Shown here: one piece after another, positions 33,316-45,236 of the stretch
Layout of the letters: every line of letters begins with the position of its first letter
Numbering within the stretch: the stretch's first letter is position 1
Source: Orientallactaga sibirica
Taxonomy: Eukaryota; Chordata; Mammalia; Rodentia; Dipodidae
Assembly: GCA_036365145.1 (NCBI GenBank)
Contig: JAEOAD010000015.1
Coordinates: 39,261,501-39,325,500 of the forward strand
DNA: 64,000 bases
Direction of reading: 5' to 3'
Notes under the pieces: model-generated
The model's input: only the letters and a program-made list of their open reading frames with translations
Told to the model about the DNA's origin: nothing
Database searches by the model: none
Program-made: the position numbers and the translations under genes

Positions 33316-33510
33316 GTTTTTTTTAAAAAAATATATTTATTTATTAGGGGGGCAGGGAGGGAGGGAATGGGCACACCAGGACCTCTAGCCACTGCAAACA
33401 AAGTCCAGATGCAAGTCCCACTCTGGCTTTATGTGGGTACTGGGGAATCAAACCCAGGTTGTTAGGGTTCACAAGCAAGCGTCTTAACCACTGAGCCATC
33501 TCTCCAGCAG
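33316..33510 (-). mobile_element. DIP-type SINE
   Basis: ATTTATTTATTAGGGGGGC at left, CACTGAGCCATCTCTCCAG at right. Confidence 0.9.
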
Positions 33511-33605
33511 CCAAAGTCGTTTTTTTTTTTTTTTCCCCACTCTGTGCTCCCAAGTCATGAAGCTCCCCTAGTTGTTGAGGTGTGTGCACTTCCCCGTCGG
33601 TCACC

Positions 33606-33870
33606 ACTATGGACTGTGAGCTTCTTGAAAACAAGGGTCATGTCATGTTCATCATCTCTCCTCCCCTACAAATGGGATAATAATAGTCTACAATATCTCA
33701 TTCTCTATGAGTTTTAAATACAAAATGTATATAATGCACTTAGCCCAATGTCCAAAACTTTGGCAGAGCTCAATAAATCTTTTGCATCATTATTAATCAC
33801 TCTTGCTCTCCTACCAAGGACAAAGCCTGGCACACAATGAGTTACGTGAGTAGATGAATGAAAGGTAGAA
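33606..33870 (+). mobile_element. L2 3' end interrupted by a MIR
   Basis: GGACTGTGAGCTTCTTGAAA (33611-33630) and CTGGCACACAATGAG are L2-like. Between them, 33670-33782 is a MIR 3' half (AATGGGATAATAATAG ... GCTCAATAAATC). Confidence 0.55.
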
Positions 33871-34319
33871 TGAATGGTGTGACCTACCTCTCCCTCTGCC
33901 TAGGACGCCACAGAAAGCAAGCTTAAACCATCAGTAGAATTATGTGCTCTGAGCACAAAGGTCTCCCCCGTCACTTCCCATCCCAGAAGGGAAGAGAACA
34001 TATCTCCCTGAACATACTCTCCAGGACTAAGAGTTCTAGTTTCAGAACTAGAACCCCCAACTGGAGCCCTCCCACTCTGCATCAATGGCTGAAACAAACT
34101 GGCCTTTATGTCCTTTATACTTAGGGCCTGTGCCGGCAGGTTAGTGGTCTTAAGGACCCAGGGTCTTCTCTCCTGTGGCTCTTGGAGAAAATTCAACTCT
34201 GATAGCTGAAAATCAGTAGAGGGAAAGAGGCGGAACCTATATCCCTTGGCCATGATCATGATTCCTCAGTCATTGACGGGGTTTCTCTCTTAAGTTATCT
34301 AAGTCTCTCCTCATTGTCG
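33871..34319. other. Unique intergenic sequence
   Basis: No recognisable repeat; the 119-codon minus frame has no known domain. Confidence 0.4.
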
Positions 34320-34432
34320 TTTTGTTTTATTTGCATCTCCATGTAGCCCAGGCTGGTGTGCAACTCATAATACTCCTGCCTAAGCCTCCTGAATAGTTAG
34401 GTTACAGGCCTGCTCTACCATGCTTGGCTTTC
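34320..34432 (-). mobile_element. Old B1-type SINE
   Basis: CATGTAGCCCAGGCTGGTG to CTACCATGCTTGGC. Confidence 0.65.
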
Positions 34433-36714
34433 AGTTTCCCGCCTTTAAAATACTTAGGACAAATCAAATCCCCTGCCAAGCTGAGCCCTGTTGAAACCTT
34501 CCAGTGGCCCCCATTGGTTGAAAGACAAAAGTCATTTTTCATGGTGTGCAAAGCTGAACAAGCATATAAATTTGGCATATTGTAACTTCTTCCTGAAAGA
34601 AACCTCCCCTATTCCAGTTCATGGGGGTGTTCAATCTCTGTCTCCTTCCTACTTACCTCCAGGAGCAGATAAAGCAACCTAGATGAGTCAGGCATAGCAT
34701 TGCCACTGATTGGCCAGGCAGTAGGTGGCCTAAGATGAGTAAGTCATTCATTCTCTATAAGTGATAGGTGAATGCTGGGACTTGGGGTATGTAGACTATG
34801 GGATTCTAGGGTATATGCAACCTGGAACTGTAGGAAGTGTGCTTCTTCTCTTGGATTGGAGGAAAAGCATATAGGCTTCGCTGCCAAACATCATTTTTGC
34901 TGCCAGGAAGAGAACTGTTTGACACTGAAGTACACACACAGGGAAACATCCTGCAGAGTGAAGGAAGCTTAATAACAGAGTGAGTCCCTGGAACCAGCCC
35001 TGTAAAACCTTTGACTTTTCAGACATGAAAAACATTATCTCTTTTGTTGAGTGAAGGTATATTGAGTTTCTGCTAGAAGTGTTGAATTTCAACAAGCGCA
35101 GAGCCAAGGGTGAGAACCCGGGTCCTAAGAACACCAAACTGCCTACATAGACCTATGTGTAAAGGACATAAAAGCCAATCCAGTTACAGCTGCTGATAGA
35201 TGGTGGGGCCAGTCTGTCATTCACAGGAAGTTATGGAAAAATATCCTGTAGATGCAAAGCAAAGGCCTGAGGTTGTATATGCTGAAGAATAAAGTGTGGC
35301 CACAGACTCCATCTCCAATTCTGCACAGGGCTAACCTGGGGCAGAGAGACCAAAGTGGAGAGGCTCCAGAAATCTTGGATGAGACTTACATTCTGTGGCT
35401 TTGTACGAGGCAAATGTTCCAACAGGGTGGTTCTCAGAGATGCAGGGTCTACTGTGGTGGGAGTGAGCTTATAACCGCTGAAGTAGAAGCAGGTGATTGC
35501 TAAGTGGAAATATTAGAAATATCCAGATACAGCAGAAAGAGGTCAGGTCTTCAAGCTAGGTTCAAACTACCGTATCTCTATAAGTCTCAAACAGTAATCT
35601 CTCTAAGCTTCTTTTTCCTTGCTTTTAAGGTACCCAGATAGCTGGGCTTAGAATTGGAACGAAGGAAATTTCAAGCTTGCCCCCTTCTCAGGGACTTGAG
35701 AGAGACCCAGTTCTCTAGTAAAGCAAGTTAGGAGTCAGGATGTCTCAGCAAGGTTCCTTCCCATTTGTGCTTCACCAAATGCACTTCCCATTGGTTTGCT
35801 CTGCAGCTAGAGAAGGGCATGAGTGAGGCATGAGTCAAGAGGACTGGTTCTGCTCCCAGCTCTGCTTCTGTCTTCTTGTGTGACCTCGGGTGAGCTGATG
35901 CCCTTTCCAGGGGCTCAATTTTCTCATCTGACAAGTGTGAAGTACATGTCCTCAACAATCTGGCAATAGAATTAGAGCTCTTAAATACTGTGTCCTGTCT
36001 AGAATTGTGAGTGTGGGCAGTGACCACTTATAATAATGCTAACCACATCACTACATGGGATTGTCCTGCTCATCCCCCCTCAGAGCCCGTCAGAATAGTC
36101 TCCATCTCATCCCTCTGTGAGGTTAGCGTGAAATAGTGCCAAATGCTACATAAGCTAGCATCCCAGGGATGGGCCAACCCAGAAGTTTCCAGGATGCCTT
36201 GTTGGCAGCCATGAGTGGCTCTCCACTCATCACATGCACACTTTCATAGGAGACTCTGTTTGAGTCCATCTCAAAGCTGGGGCCACTCATATTTGGGGGG
36301 ATTAGAGGCAATGAAGTGGGAAATTGAGGAAGATCTTAGAACATGACCCTATGATCAAAAGAGGAGGTTACAATTGGAATAGGGAGAGAGCAACATGTGT
36401 CAAAAGGCCCAGAGGCCCAAAAGGTGGATGTCAAAAAGCTGCTTCCTTACACTTATAACTGTGGCCCAGGCCTTGGAGCTGCAAGGGAAAAGGAAGACAG
36501 CAGGGCACAGACCCATCTTGGCTTCTCACATCTAGAGGTCAAAATACCTGGTAATGGAACCTGGTGATAGATTCTGACAAAGGCTTTAGGCGGGAGAGAA
36601 GTGGGGCTTGAGAAATTCTGGCCATGGTCACCAAGTGTCCCTTTAAGAATTAAAGGGAATAGTTAGCAAAAGATCCAATACAGGAGGAACCTGGTGTCCT
36701 AACAAGAGGGGCAT
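34433..36714. other. Intergenic with two MIR relics
   Basis: 35845-35985 is a clear plus-strand MIR (GTGTGACCTCGGGTGAGCTG, CTCAATTTTCTCATCTG). 35535-35640 is a weaker one. The rest is unique. Confidence 0.5.
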
Positions 36715-37205
36715 GAAAATTCACTTCTATAAATGTCTCCTGCAAATATTCCTGTGCACAGATGGTATGAAATACGTACAAATTCTCCTTAAGGGACTGA
36801 CTGGAATTGTGAAAGGTTAGGAACCAGAGTAACTGTCCATCTGTAAGGGGGCGGGGCTAAGTAAGTAACAATGGTCCACAAGATGGAATAGTAAGCAATG
36901 TAAAATAGAATAAAGAGGTTTGTCATGAAGTAATCTAGAAATAGCTCTAAGATATATTGTTGAGTGAAAAAAGATATGGAACAGTGTAAACATTTATGCT
37001 TCCAATTCTAGTGGGTTTTTGAGGACAAAACAATAAGTGCTTGTTTATGCAACAAAAATATCTGGAAACATAATGAAGGATGAATAATGGATTATCTGTT
37101 AGGGCAAATCGGAAACAAGAATAGACTTTTATGAGATACTTTTTTATACTTTTAAAGCCAAGTAAATATATTACATGTGCAATAATAAAATAAATAATTT
37201 TAAAG
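36715..37205 (+). mobile_element. Ancient L1M 3' end
   Basis: AAGATATATTGTTGAGTGAA, TTTATGCAACAAAAATATCT, and a terminal AATAAAATAAATAA. It resembles L1MA/MB 3' UTRs. Confidence 0.75.
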
Positions 37206-38769
37206 GAAACAATTGAACCATTCCAATAAGTGAGGCTTAGTGTACAGAACATAAAATCCATGACCAGACGCTGGGCACTTCCTATAGGCTCCAATCTGAA
37301 AACACAGCTGGAGGCTGTGAGCCCTGAAAGCAGAGGATCTAAAACCAGACCTAATGGGTGCCTGTGAATGTCCCCTGGGGACTATCCAGCAGGGAATTAG
37401 GCAAGTCTGCTAGCTAGGACCCCAGCTTTTGCCCTTCTCTCCTGTTCTGCTCCCTTCTTCTGTCTTTGGCCCACTTTTGGTCTTACCTTTTTTTTTTTCT
37501 CCAGTTTTCCAGGCCAGAGATTTAGATGGATGAAGAGGAGGTTTTACAGCAGATCTTGATCTCCAACCCCAAGTAAGAGCTGAGCTCCTCCAGGAAGCCT
37601 GTTCATGGAAAGCCCTCCCAACTCAGGAAAACAGACTGCTGCTCAGGCTGGGGGCTATGTTTTCCCCCAGCAGGACCCAGGTCCTATGCTATGTTCTTCT
37701 CAACCCCTGCAGGTGACAGGCTGCCCAGGCCAAAGCCTCAGAGTACCTAGCTCTGGTTAAGGCTGCCCCATGAAGGGGACAGTGGAACAGAAAAGACAAT
37801 GACCTTATCTGGGAAGCTCCCAGTCTGGCAGGAGAGAAAATCCTCACCTACCAGTCTCAGAGGCCACTTCTTCCTCCCTCTTTCCTAGATGAGCGGATGA
37901 GGTGCATTCTCCCTGTTTCTCAGAAGAGGCTCAGGCGGAAGTCAGGACAGAGGCACAATGGTGCATGATGAAGTAACCTAACATCTTGTAAAGCACTCTG
38001 CACACCGTATCACCATCCACAAATATCTGACTTCTCTGAGCTGGGAGAGTGTCGGATTTGTGGAGTAGAACAGGGTCTGCCACAGTTTAGTTTAGGAGAT
38101 TAGGAATTACTGTGAAGTCAGAGGAAGGAAAGAACTTGCTTAAGTATTTGACTTAGGCATAAACTTCAGGGTTTTTGACCCTAGCTTACCACCCTTTCCT
38201 CAGCTTCCCTCTTATAATCAATTATTTATACCTCACACCACATCCTATCCCCCACTCCATTTCTTCAGTGGGGAGTGCCAAAGGAAGTGGAAAGATAGAG
38301 GACTCCCAGAGGAAGTGGACACTGCAGCCACTCCACTCTTTGACACCAGAGGAACGGTTATCCCACGTGAGCAAGTGCCTTTCAGCCACCAGTCCACCAC
38401 CATTCCATATAGCATCCTGGCTTCATTCCAATGATTTCATAGTCAAGTCTGACACATACAACATGACCAACAGGTGGCGCTTTTGCCCCCACAAAATAGA
38501 TGAAAGGAAGGTTGATGTATAGGGGAAGAGGAAGAGGGGCAACCTGGAATGGGGAGGAAACTGAAAACATAGTGGAGAGAAGAGGAAAGTCAAGGCTGGT
38601 CCTTGACTTGGAAAGATCTTCCAGGATCAGATGTAGGTATGAGTGTGGGGATGGGGAGCGACTGGGATGAACTGGGGAGCGACTGGGATGAACTGGGGAA
38701 TGTTACTGACCCTTGCTGCTTTCCATCCAAGTTTCTACTTCTACTGGCTTCCTTCTCAGAGGATGGCCA
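37206..38769. other. Intergenic with a 21-bp tandem duplication
   Basis: The unit GGGGAGCGACTGGGATGAACT is repeated twice at 38653-38694, plus a partial third. A CTCF-type motif lies at 38466. Otherwise unique. Confidence 0.5.
38466..38481 (+). promoter_or_regulatory. CTCF-type motif between FOXD2 and FOXE3
   Basis: The sequence ACCAACAGGTGGCGCT matches the CTCF core with one deviation (A for S at core position 4). It lies in unique sequence, outside recognisable SINEs, about 6.8 kb below the FOXE3 stop codon. Confidence 0.45.
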
Positions 38770-38912
38770 CTTTGGAATCAGGGAGATCTTGAGTGAAATC
38801 TTGAATCACTCACTTTGCAGCTTGACCTAGGTAAGCCACTTGACTTCAACTCCAATTTCATCATTTATAAAGGTAATAATCAATAGCTCCCATAAAAGGG
38901 GACTAACAATTC
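38770..38912 (+). mobile_element. MIR SINE relic
   Basis: GGTAAGCCACTTGACTTC and CAATTTCATCATTTATAAA. Confidence 0.7.
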
Positions 38913-39030
38913 TAATAATCCCACCTTGGCATTCTGGGAATAAACATTTGATGGTATATTTGTATTGCACATGCAGGTTGAGCTTGCTAGTAGTTTATTA
39001 ATTAACATTATAATAAAATTTTAAAATCAA

Positions 39031-39177
39031 GCTGAGTGTGGTGGTGCATGCCTTTAAGCCCAACACTCAGGAGGCAGAGGTAGAGGATCCTCTGAGTTCA
39101 AGGGCTAGCCTGGGACTACAGTGTGAGTTCCAGGTCAGCCTGGGTTACAGTGAAACCACACCTCTGAAAAAAGAATT
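39031..39177 (+). mobile_element. B1-type SINE
   Basis: GCTGAGTGTGGTGGTGCATG onward, diverged 3' end. Confidence 0.85.
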
Positions 39178-39225
39178 AAATCAAGATCAAAGGTCCATTG
39201 ATTTTTTTAAATTCAAAACTAAGCC

Positions 39226-39350
39226 ACCCAGCACTTGGAAGACAGAGGTAGGGGGAGCTCTGTGAGTTCAAGGCCACCCTGAGACTACATAGTGAATTCC
39301 AGGTCAGCCTGGGCTAGTGCAAAACCCTACCTTGAAAAACAAACAAAAAG
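39226..39350 (+). mobile_element. B1-type SINE, 5' truncated
   Basis: Begins CCACCCAGCACTTGGAAGAC, ends in CAAACAAAAA. Confidence 0.85.
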
Positions 39351-40508
39351 GAAGCCAGCCAAAACAAACAAACTCCTATATCCCATAAAAACTCTCCCTC
39401 TGTCCCCATCCTGTAATGATCTTCCAGAGAGGTACTTCATGTAAGCTTAACCCTACCCAGGCAAGACAGTTGGAGGGCCCTCCTTGTTGCTCGCTTTTCC
39501 TTCCCAGGTAATTGCCTGCCTTCCCAATCATCCTCAGAGCTCTGAAGGTGGCCTGAAAAGAGCTTCTCTGTGGTCAGGAGTGCCAGTGTCCTTGCAAAGG
39601 GTGTCACTTCCCTCATACTAGTTTTCCCTGTGCCAGGAAAATGTTGGCTTCTTTCTTGAGCCAGTTCAGAGGCCCTCGAACCAGCAAAACACATCCAAAG
39701 CCTCGTCCCAAGTCCTATCCCAGTGCTTCTCCTCTTCAGTTCTTCTCCAAGAAGGAATTCTCAGTGGTTCCACTGCTTTCATTTTCCTGTCCCAACACCC
39801 ACTAGAACCCCAAGCTACCTTCCTAGCTTCCCTAGCCATCTTTCCCTTCCTTGGTTCATGCTAAACTGAGGAAGGTCCTCCTATTCTCCAATTCCCTGTG
39901 CCTCCTCCCCAGAAAAGTCCACAAAAACACAGCTCTGTCTCAGCTATTTGACTATCAAATGCATCTGTAGCTTCTCATGTTGCACCAATCACCTTAATTT
40001 CAAATGTGTATTTTCCAAAACAATTTACCCCTCCTGGAACAAGATAATAAAGAAAGAAAAGGAAGATATGGAATCCAGGAGCAGAAGATATAACACAGGA
40101 CAGATGAAGGGAGTTTCCAGGATAATAGTAAAGAGAAATTCCAGGTGGATAGTAAAGAGAAATTCCAGGTGGAAGAGCCTTAGTCCAGACTAGACTGAAA
40201 GCCAGAGGGATCTGGGAAAGATGCCCCAGAAAGAAAAAAACTCACAACCACAAAAGCTAGGATGAATTTCCTTATACATCTGACCTCATTAAATTTGTAC
40301 CACAGTGCTATTGGAAGGTGTGGGAAGATTCAGACATGGGTATAAAGGCAGCTCAGCAAAAGAAAAGCAAACAAAAAAACCCCGAAGACATTATTAAGTC
40401 CAGGAAAACCCAAAAATTGTACACACAAAAAGTTATAATCATAGTATGAGTAGTTTCTCAGAGAAAAAAATGTATATAGTAATAAGTTAAGTGCTAAAGC
40501 TGATTTAA
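39351..40508. other. Unique intergenic sequence
   Basis: A short tandem GAGAAATTCCAGGTGG duplication lies near 40132-40171. No gene. Confidence 0.4.
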
Positions 40509-40728
40509 GGGCTGCAGAAATGGCTTAGTGGTTAAGGCATTTGCCTGTGAAGCCAAAGGATCCAGGTTCAATCCCCCAGGACTCACGTAAGCCAGATGCA
40601 CAAGGGGCACATGCATCTGGAGGTTGTTTGCAGTGGCTAGTGGCCCTGGCATGCCCACTCTCTCTCTCTCTCATCACTCTCTCTCTCTCTGTTTGCAAAC
40701 AAATAAATAAATTTTAAAAAAAATTTTA
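40509..40728 (+). mobile_element. DIP-type SINE
   Basis: GGGCTGCAGAAATGGCTTAG to an A/T-rich tail. Confidence 0.9.
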
Positions 40729-40825
40729 AAAACTGATATAACTAAAAGTTAGTGTTTGGGTGGAAATGGAGGAGACAGAGATTTTAGATAAATAATCATT
40801 TATCATAATAGAAAGCTATCCATTA

Positions 40826-40908
40826 GGGCTGGCGATGTGGTTTCAGTGACAGAACACTTTACTGGCATGGCCCTGGGTTTATCCCCAACCCCGCAAATGA
40901 GAAAAAGC
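40826..40908 (+). mobile_element. ID SINE
   Basis: GGGCTGGCGATGTGGTTTCA ... TTTATCCCCAACCCCGCAAA. Confidence 0.7.
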
Positions 40909-41025
40909 TAATCATTATTACTTCAAGAGAAAAGTATATAAACATGGAAATATATTCCAAGAGAAATAAATAGGAATTTAAACAGTTGTTGATAGGGGAA
41001 ATGTAGGGTTCTTAAGAGTAGTACA

Positions 41026-41201
41026 GGGCTGGAGAGATTGCTTAGTGGTTAAGGCACTTGCCTGCAAAGCCAAAAGACCAAGGTTCAATTCCCCAGTACC
41101 CACATAAGCCAGATGCACAAGGTGGCACATGCATCTGGAGTTCATTTGCAGTGCCTAGAGGTCCTGGCATGCCCATTCTCTCTCTTAAAACAAAAAAAAA
41201 A
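41026..41201 (+). mobile_element. DIP-type SINE without the long CT tract
   Basis: Flanked by AAGAGTAGTACA (41014-41025) and AAGAATAATACA (41202-41213). Confidence 0.9.
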
Positions 41202-41290
41202 AAGAATAATACAATATGCCTTTGTGAGATTCTGATTGCTATTTGACTTGTTAGATTATGTGCTTATTTCAATTAATAAAAATTAAACTT

Positions 41291-41376
41291 AGAGGTTGGA
41301 AGTATAGCTCACTGGAAGAACGCTTACCTAGTAAGCACAGAGCCCTGAGTTCAGGCTCCAGTGCCAGAAAATAACA
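41291..41376 (+). mobile_element. ID SINE
   Basis: GAAGTATAGCTCACTGGAAG ... CAGGCTCCAGTGCCAG. Confidence 0.75.
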
Positions 41377-41400
41377 CTTAAATTAAAATTAAAGGGATAG

Positions 41401-41613
41401 GGGCTGGAGAGATGGCTTAGTGGTTAAACGCTTGCCTGTGAAGCCTAAGGACCCCGGTTAATCCCAGGCACAGATGCACAAGAGATCTGGAGTTTGTTCT
41501 CAGTGGCTGGAGGCCCTGGTGCACCCATTCTCTCTCTCTCTCTGCCTGCCTATTTCTGTATCTCTCTCTGTCTCTCTCTCTCAAAATAAATAAATAAATA
41601 AATATTTAAAAAA
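41401..41613 (+). mobile_element. DIP-type SINE with perfect 16-bp target duplication
   Basis: AAAATTAAAGGGATAG occurs at 41385-41400 and 41614-41629. Confidence 0.95.
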
Positions 41614-41629
41614 AAAATTAAAGGGATAG

Positions 41630-41752
41630 AGAGTGGTTCCCCCTTTAATCCCAGCACCAAGAGACGATCCTGAGGCTGAGGCTACATAGTGAATTCCAGG
41701 TTAGCCTGAGCTACAGTGAGACCCTACTTCAAAAAACCAAAAAAAAATTTTT
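41630..41752 (+). mobile_element. B1-type SINE, internally shortened
   Basis: CCCTTTAATCCCAGCACCAA ... GTGAGACCCTACTTC. Confidence 0.75.
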
Positions 41753-41764
41753 TTAATGAAACTA

Positions 41765-41850
41765 AAGAGATAGTGGTGTATCTCAGTGTATAGTGCTTGC
41801 CTGAAATGTTTAAGGCCCTTGGTTCAGTCTCCAATACCAATAAATATTAA
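41765..41850 (+). mobile_element. ID SINE, diverged
   Basis: GTGGTGTATCTCAGTGTATA ... GGTTCAGTCTCCAATACC. Confidence 0.6.
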
Positions 41851-41950
41851 ACATTAAAAATATATCTTCAGATTGAAATGACTTCTACATTTCTAGGAGA
41901 ATAAAGGGGCATGAATCTGCTTGTTTTTGAAGAGTGCATTTACCACCCCT

Positions 41951-42321
41951 TAAAGAAAAAGGATTTTTTTAATTTATTGATCATGAACTTTACTATATGA
42001 ACATATTGATCATATTCCCATTGGGTTAGATTCTTATGCTCCCTCTCCCCCTCCCCATTTTACTGAGGACTGTGCTCAGTGGGTTATTGGTATTAACTGA
42101 GGGGTCATGAATGCACTAGTCACTCTGGGGGTGGGACATTGATTGCTTCTGGATAATATTTCCCATCCTGTGGCTCTTACAGTCTTTCTGCCCATTCTTC
42201 CTCAATGTTCCCAGAGATGTGGAGAGCAGGTTATAGGTCTCCTTTAGTGTTGAGCTCTGTACATGCTCTGATTCTCTGCTTTGCTGAGTCTCCTCAGAGT
42301 CTAAGGAGGAAGGATATTGGT
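41951..42321 (-). mobile_element. LINE-1 3' UTR fragment
   Basis: Contains GTGGCTCTTACAGTCTTTCT, the inverted counterpart of the L1 stretch seen at about 14400. Confidence 0.65.
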
Positions 42322-42510
42322 GCCTTTTTTTTTTTTTTTTTTGAGTCAGGGTCGCTACATAGCTGAGACTGGCCTTGAGCTTCTGATCCTCCTGCCAAGT
42401 ACTGGGATTACAGATGTGCACCACCATCATACCCAGCGTGTGGTGCTGGGGTTGGGACCTACAGCTTTGTGCATGCTAGGCAAGCATCAACTGAGCTATA
42501 TCCCCAGCCA
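42322..42510 (-). mobile_element. Composite B1-ID SINE
   Basis: A T-run and an inverted B1-like part to 42437, then an inverted ID (GAGCTATATCCCCAGCC). Confidence 0.75.
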
Positions 42511-42520
42511 CTTTGGTGAG

Positions 42521-42525
<5 letters not shown>

Positions 42526-42552
<27 letters not shown>

Positions 42553-42810
42553 TTTTTTTTTGAGGCAAGTCCAACACACTGGACTATTTTTTATTTTTAT
42601 GCAAGAGCAAGAGAGAGAGAGAGAATTGGCAAGCCAGGGCCTCCAGCCACTGCAAGTGAATTCCAGACGTGTGTGCCACCTTATGCGTATGTGCCACCTT
42701 GTGCACTTGTATCACCTTGTGCGTCTGGCTTACATAGGACCTGGCGAGTCGAACATGGGTCCTTAGGTTTCACAGACAAGTGCCTTAACTGCTAAGTCAT
42801 TTCTCTAGCC
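42526..42810 (-). mobile_element. DIP-type SINE with internal triplication
   Basis: Bounded by CTTTGGTGAGTTTTT (42511-42525) and CTTTGCTGAGTTTTT (42811-42825). The motif GTGCCACCTTATGCG and two variants repeat at 42670-42725. Confidence 0.9.
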
Positions 42811-43974
42811 CTTTGCTGAGTTTTTAATAACATAAACAGTCTTTCTTGTATTTCTATCAGGCACAGAGGCTAGTGCACAGTAAGCTCTTGATGCTGTTGA
42901 ATAAAGGAGAATCAATGAAGCATTTTAAAAATAAAAGTATTTCTGGGTTTCTAGTTCAACAATGACCTTCCTAAAATTTCTCTGAGTGCTTCAAGATACT
43001 TGGAGCTGGGACCTGCATGGTGTCAACAGGAATGCAATTCAGAGCTCAGGAAGCATTTTCTGGCTTCAGGTCCTTCTCTTCCCTGGAAATGTCTGGAATT
43101 AAGAACACACTTATCAGCAGATCTTCCTGCAGAGGGCAAAATGGGATTGTCTCACTATTGGGAAGAAACATATTTGCATTTTGACTTCGGGAGCTCTACT
43201 TCTTAAAGAACCATGGATTGGATTTTTCTGCTGCATGTTGGGCTTGGTAAGGACCAGTTTCCCCAAATGAAAAGTGAGGAATTTGTCTCCACCTTTCTCC
43301 TCTCACCCTACAAATCACTTTGTGGGTGGCAAATAAGAATGTCACGGTACTGTCCACTCAGTCATGATTAAGAAAGTCAGTTCAGTATTAAACACTAAGG
43401 ATTCATTTATTTGCTCTGTAGATGATTTCACAGATATTAAAGAGGTGTTATGAATCAAGCGAATTAGATCTGACCCTTGTTCAAAGTAGCAGACAGCATC
43501 TGTCCAGGGCACTTTTTACCATGCCTATTGCCCTAACGCCCCAAAGAGCCTTGGGTCTTCTCAGATCCCCTGCACCTTTCTCCTCTATGAGCTATCACCC
43601 TCCATCACCACCCAGGAGCTGGTATCTAGGAGAGCGGCATCTGGCACATCCCACAAGGACGACAATCGCTGGAGGCTTGAGACTCCTCTTTCCTCTCTCA
43701 GGTTAGGCACCCTGGAGTGGCAACCTCTGAGTCTGCTCAGTGCTGCCCTGTCCTTGGTGCTGGGTACAGTCATGAATCTGTAGTCAATGCTGGCCCATTT
43801 CACAATCCAGAACGGCAGATAGAACCACGCATAGTTGATGGTGCAGTGTCCACCTTCAGAAGCTTAGAGCAGAAAGGTGCCTTCTTTGTGACTTGATCTC
43901 ACTCCTTACAGCAGGGACCATTTATCTTTTAGACTAAGCCCAAGTCTGAGCCTAGTGCCTCTCCCTCAGTGTGT
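42811..43974. other. Unique intergenic sequence below FOXE3
   Basis: A weak L2/MIR end near 42855-42920. No gene supported. Confidence 0.4.
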
Positions 43975-44100
43975 CCTAATCACTTGAGAATTTTATTAGC
44001 ATGCAGAATCAGATGCTTCAGTAGCTCTGAAGTGGGGTCTGAACTCCTGCACTTCTAGCATGACTCTGGGTGATGATGTAGATCTATGTATCACACTTAA
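43975..44100 (+). mobile_element. MER5-type hAT transposon relic
   Basis: CTAATCACTTGAGAATTTTA, AGAATCAGATGCTTCAGTAG and GGGTGATGATGTAGAT follow the MER5 order. Confidence 0.6.
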
Positions 44101-44540
44101 TGAACACTTACTTCATTTATCTGAGCAGTGATGTTTGTATTAAAATCATTCCCTCCCTAATACACTGATCTATCAACTCCATGCGCTAGGGTTTTGTCCA
44201 TCCATTCAATGATGTGTCCCTAGTACCCACAACAGAGTTAACACATTAAGTACTCGGTAACGTGAGTCAATGGCCAGTGCTCCCTTACCCGTGGGCACTG
44301 GGAATGATCTCGAAGACCAGACAACCTGGTACCCAAATGCGCAAGCACTCCATCTCACATCTTACAGCATTTGACCAGGCCTACTATGTCCACAGCTATG
44401 GTGAATCACTTTCAGGAACCTCTGCCTGATGTCTCTGAAAGGGGTTCATCCCCGTGACATCCATGATGCAGAACTCACCCACTGTCTTCCCCAGTCACTA
44501 CCCCCAAGTTACCAGCCAGCACACCAAGCCCACAGAAAGA
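44101..44540. other. Unique sequence past the likely FOXE3 transcript end
   Basis: Faint L2-like end at 44190-44270; nothing else seen. Confidence 0.35.
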
Positions 44541-44556
44541 TTTCTTTCTTTGTTTT

Positions 44557-44562
44557 TTTAAT
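44557..44562 (-). terminator. Candidate FOXE3 poly(A) signal ATTAAA
   Basis: The plus strand reads TTTAAT, giving the common variant ATTAAA on the minus strand, about 675 nt below the FOXE3 stop. No canonical AATAAA occurs closer. Other candidates lie at 43992-43997, inside a MER5-like relic, and at 43406-43411. Confidence 0.3.
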
Positions 44563-45236
44563 TAAAGCAGCTTTGATTAAAAAAATAATAACCTGGTAAG
44601 GCATTCCATAGGTTAGGGCAGACACTGAGGCCCATCAATTCCTCGTTCAGTCAGAAGCCCTGGTGCTGCATGACTCCTAAAAAATTGTCCTTAGAACTTG
44701 GAACTGGGCAGCCAGGTGTGTCTGTGTAGGAGGATAGAGGTAAAGGAAGGGTACCACGACAAACTTACGGGGAATGAAGGAAGACTGTGAGGAAGTAATG
44801 AACCCAGGAGTCTAACCTCTGAGGTGTTGGCAAAACACGAGAAGTTGACTCAGAAAATTCCTTTGAGGAGGTGACTGGAGATGGAAGTTTCTGGAACTCC
44901 TCAGGACAGTTGAAGCGGCTGGCTGGATAGTGCCCATGTAGCTCGCAGGCACAGGATTCAGCACTGTGAGGGTGCACAGACAGGGCTCACAAGTGGAGAG
45001 AGGGAAGAAGTGGCGAAGGACTCAACATTTGGAAGGGACACTTTTCAGTTCCGGTGGTGAGATGAAGGAGTCTCCCCAGGGATGGTGGAAGGCAGGTGGG
45101 CTCAGTTCGGGAGGCAAAGGCAGGGAGCTCCAAGGTGAGTCACGCAAGGGGTAGGGCGGCAGAAAAGGGGTGCACTCTAGCCCTGCCTGGGACGAAGAGA
45201 GAACCCCACCTGTGCGCCTGTCCATGGCAAAGAAGC

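Noticed and set aside
42317..42766. 149-codon ORF
   Set aside because: Translation of inverted SINE and poly(T) sequence.
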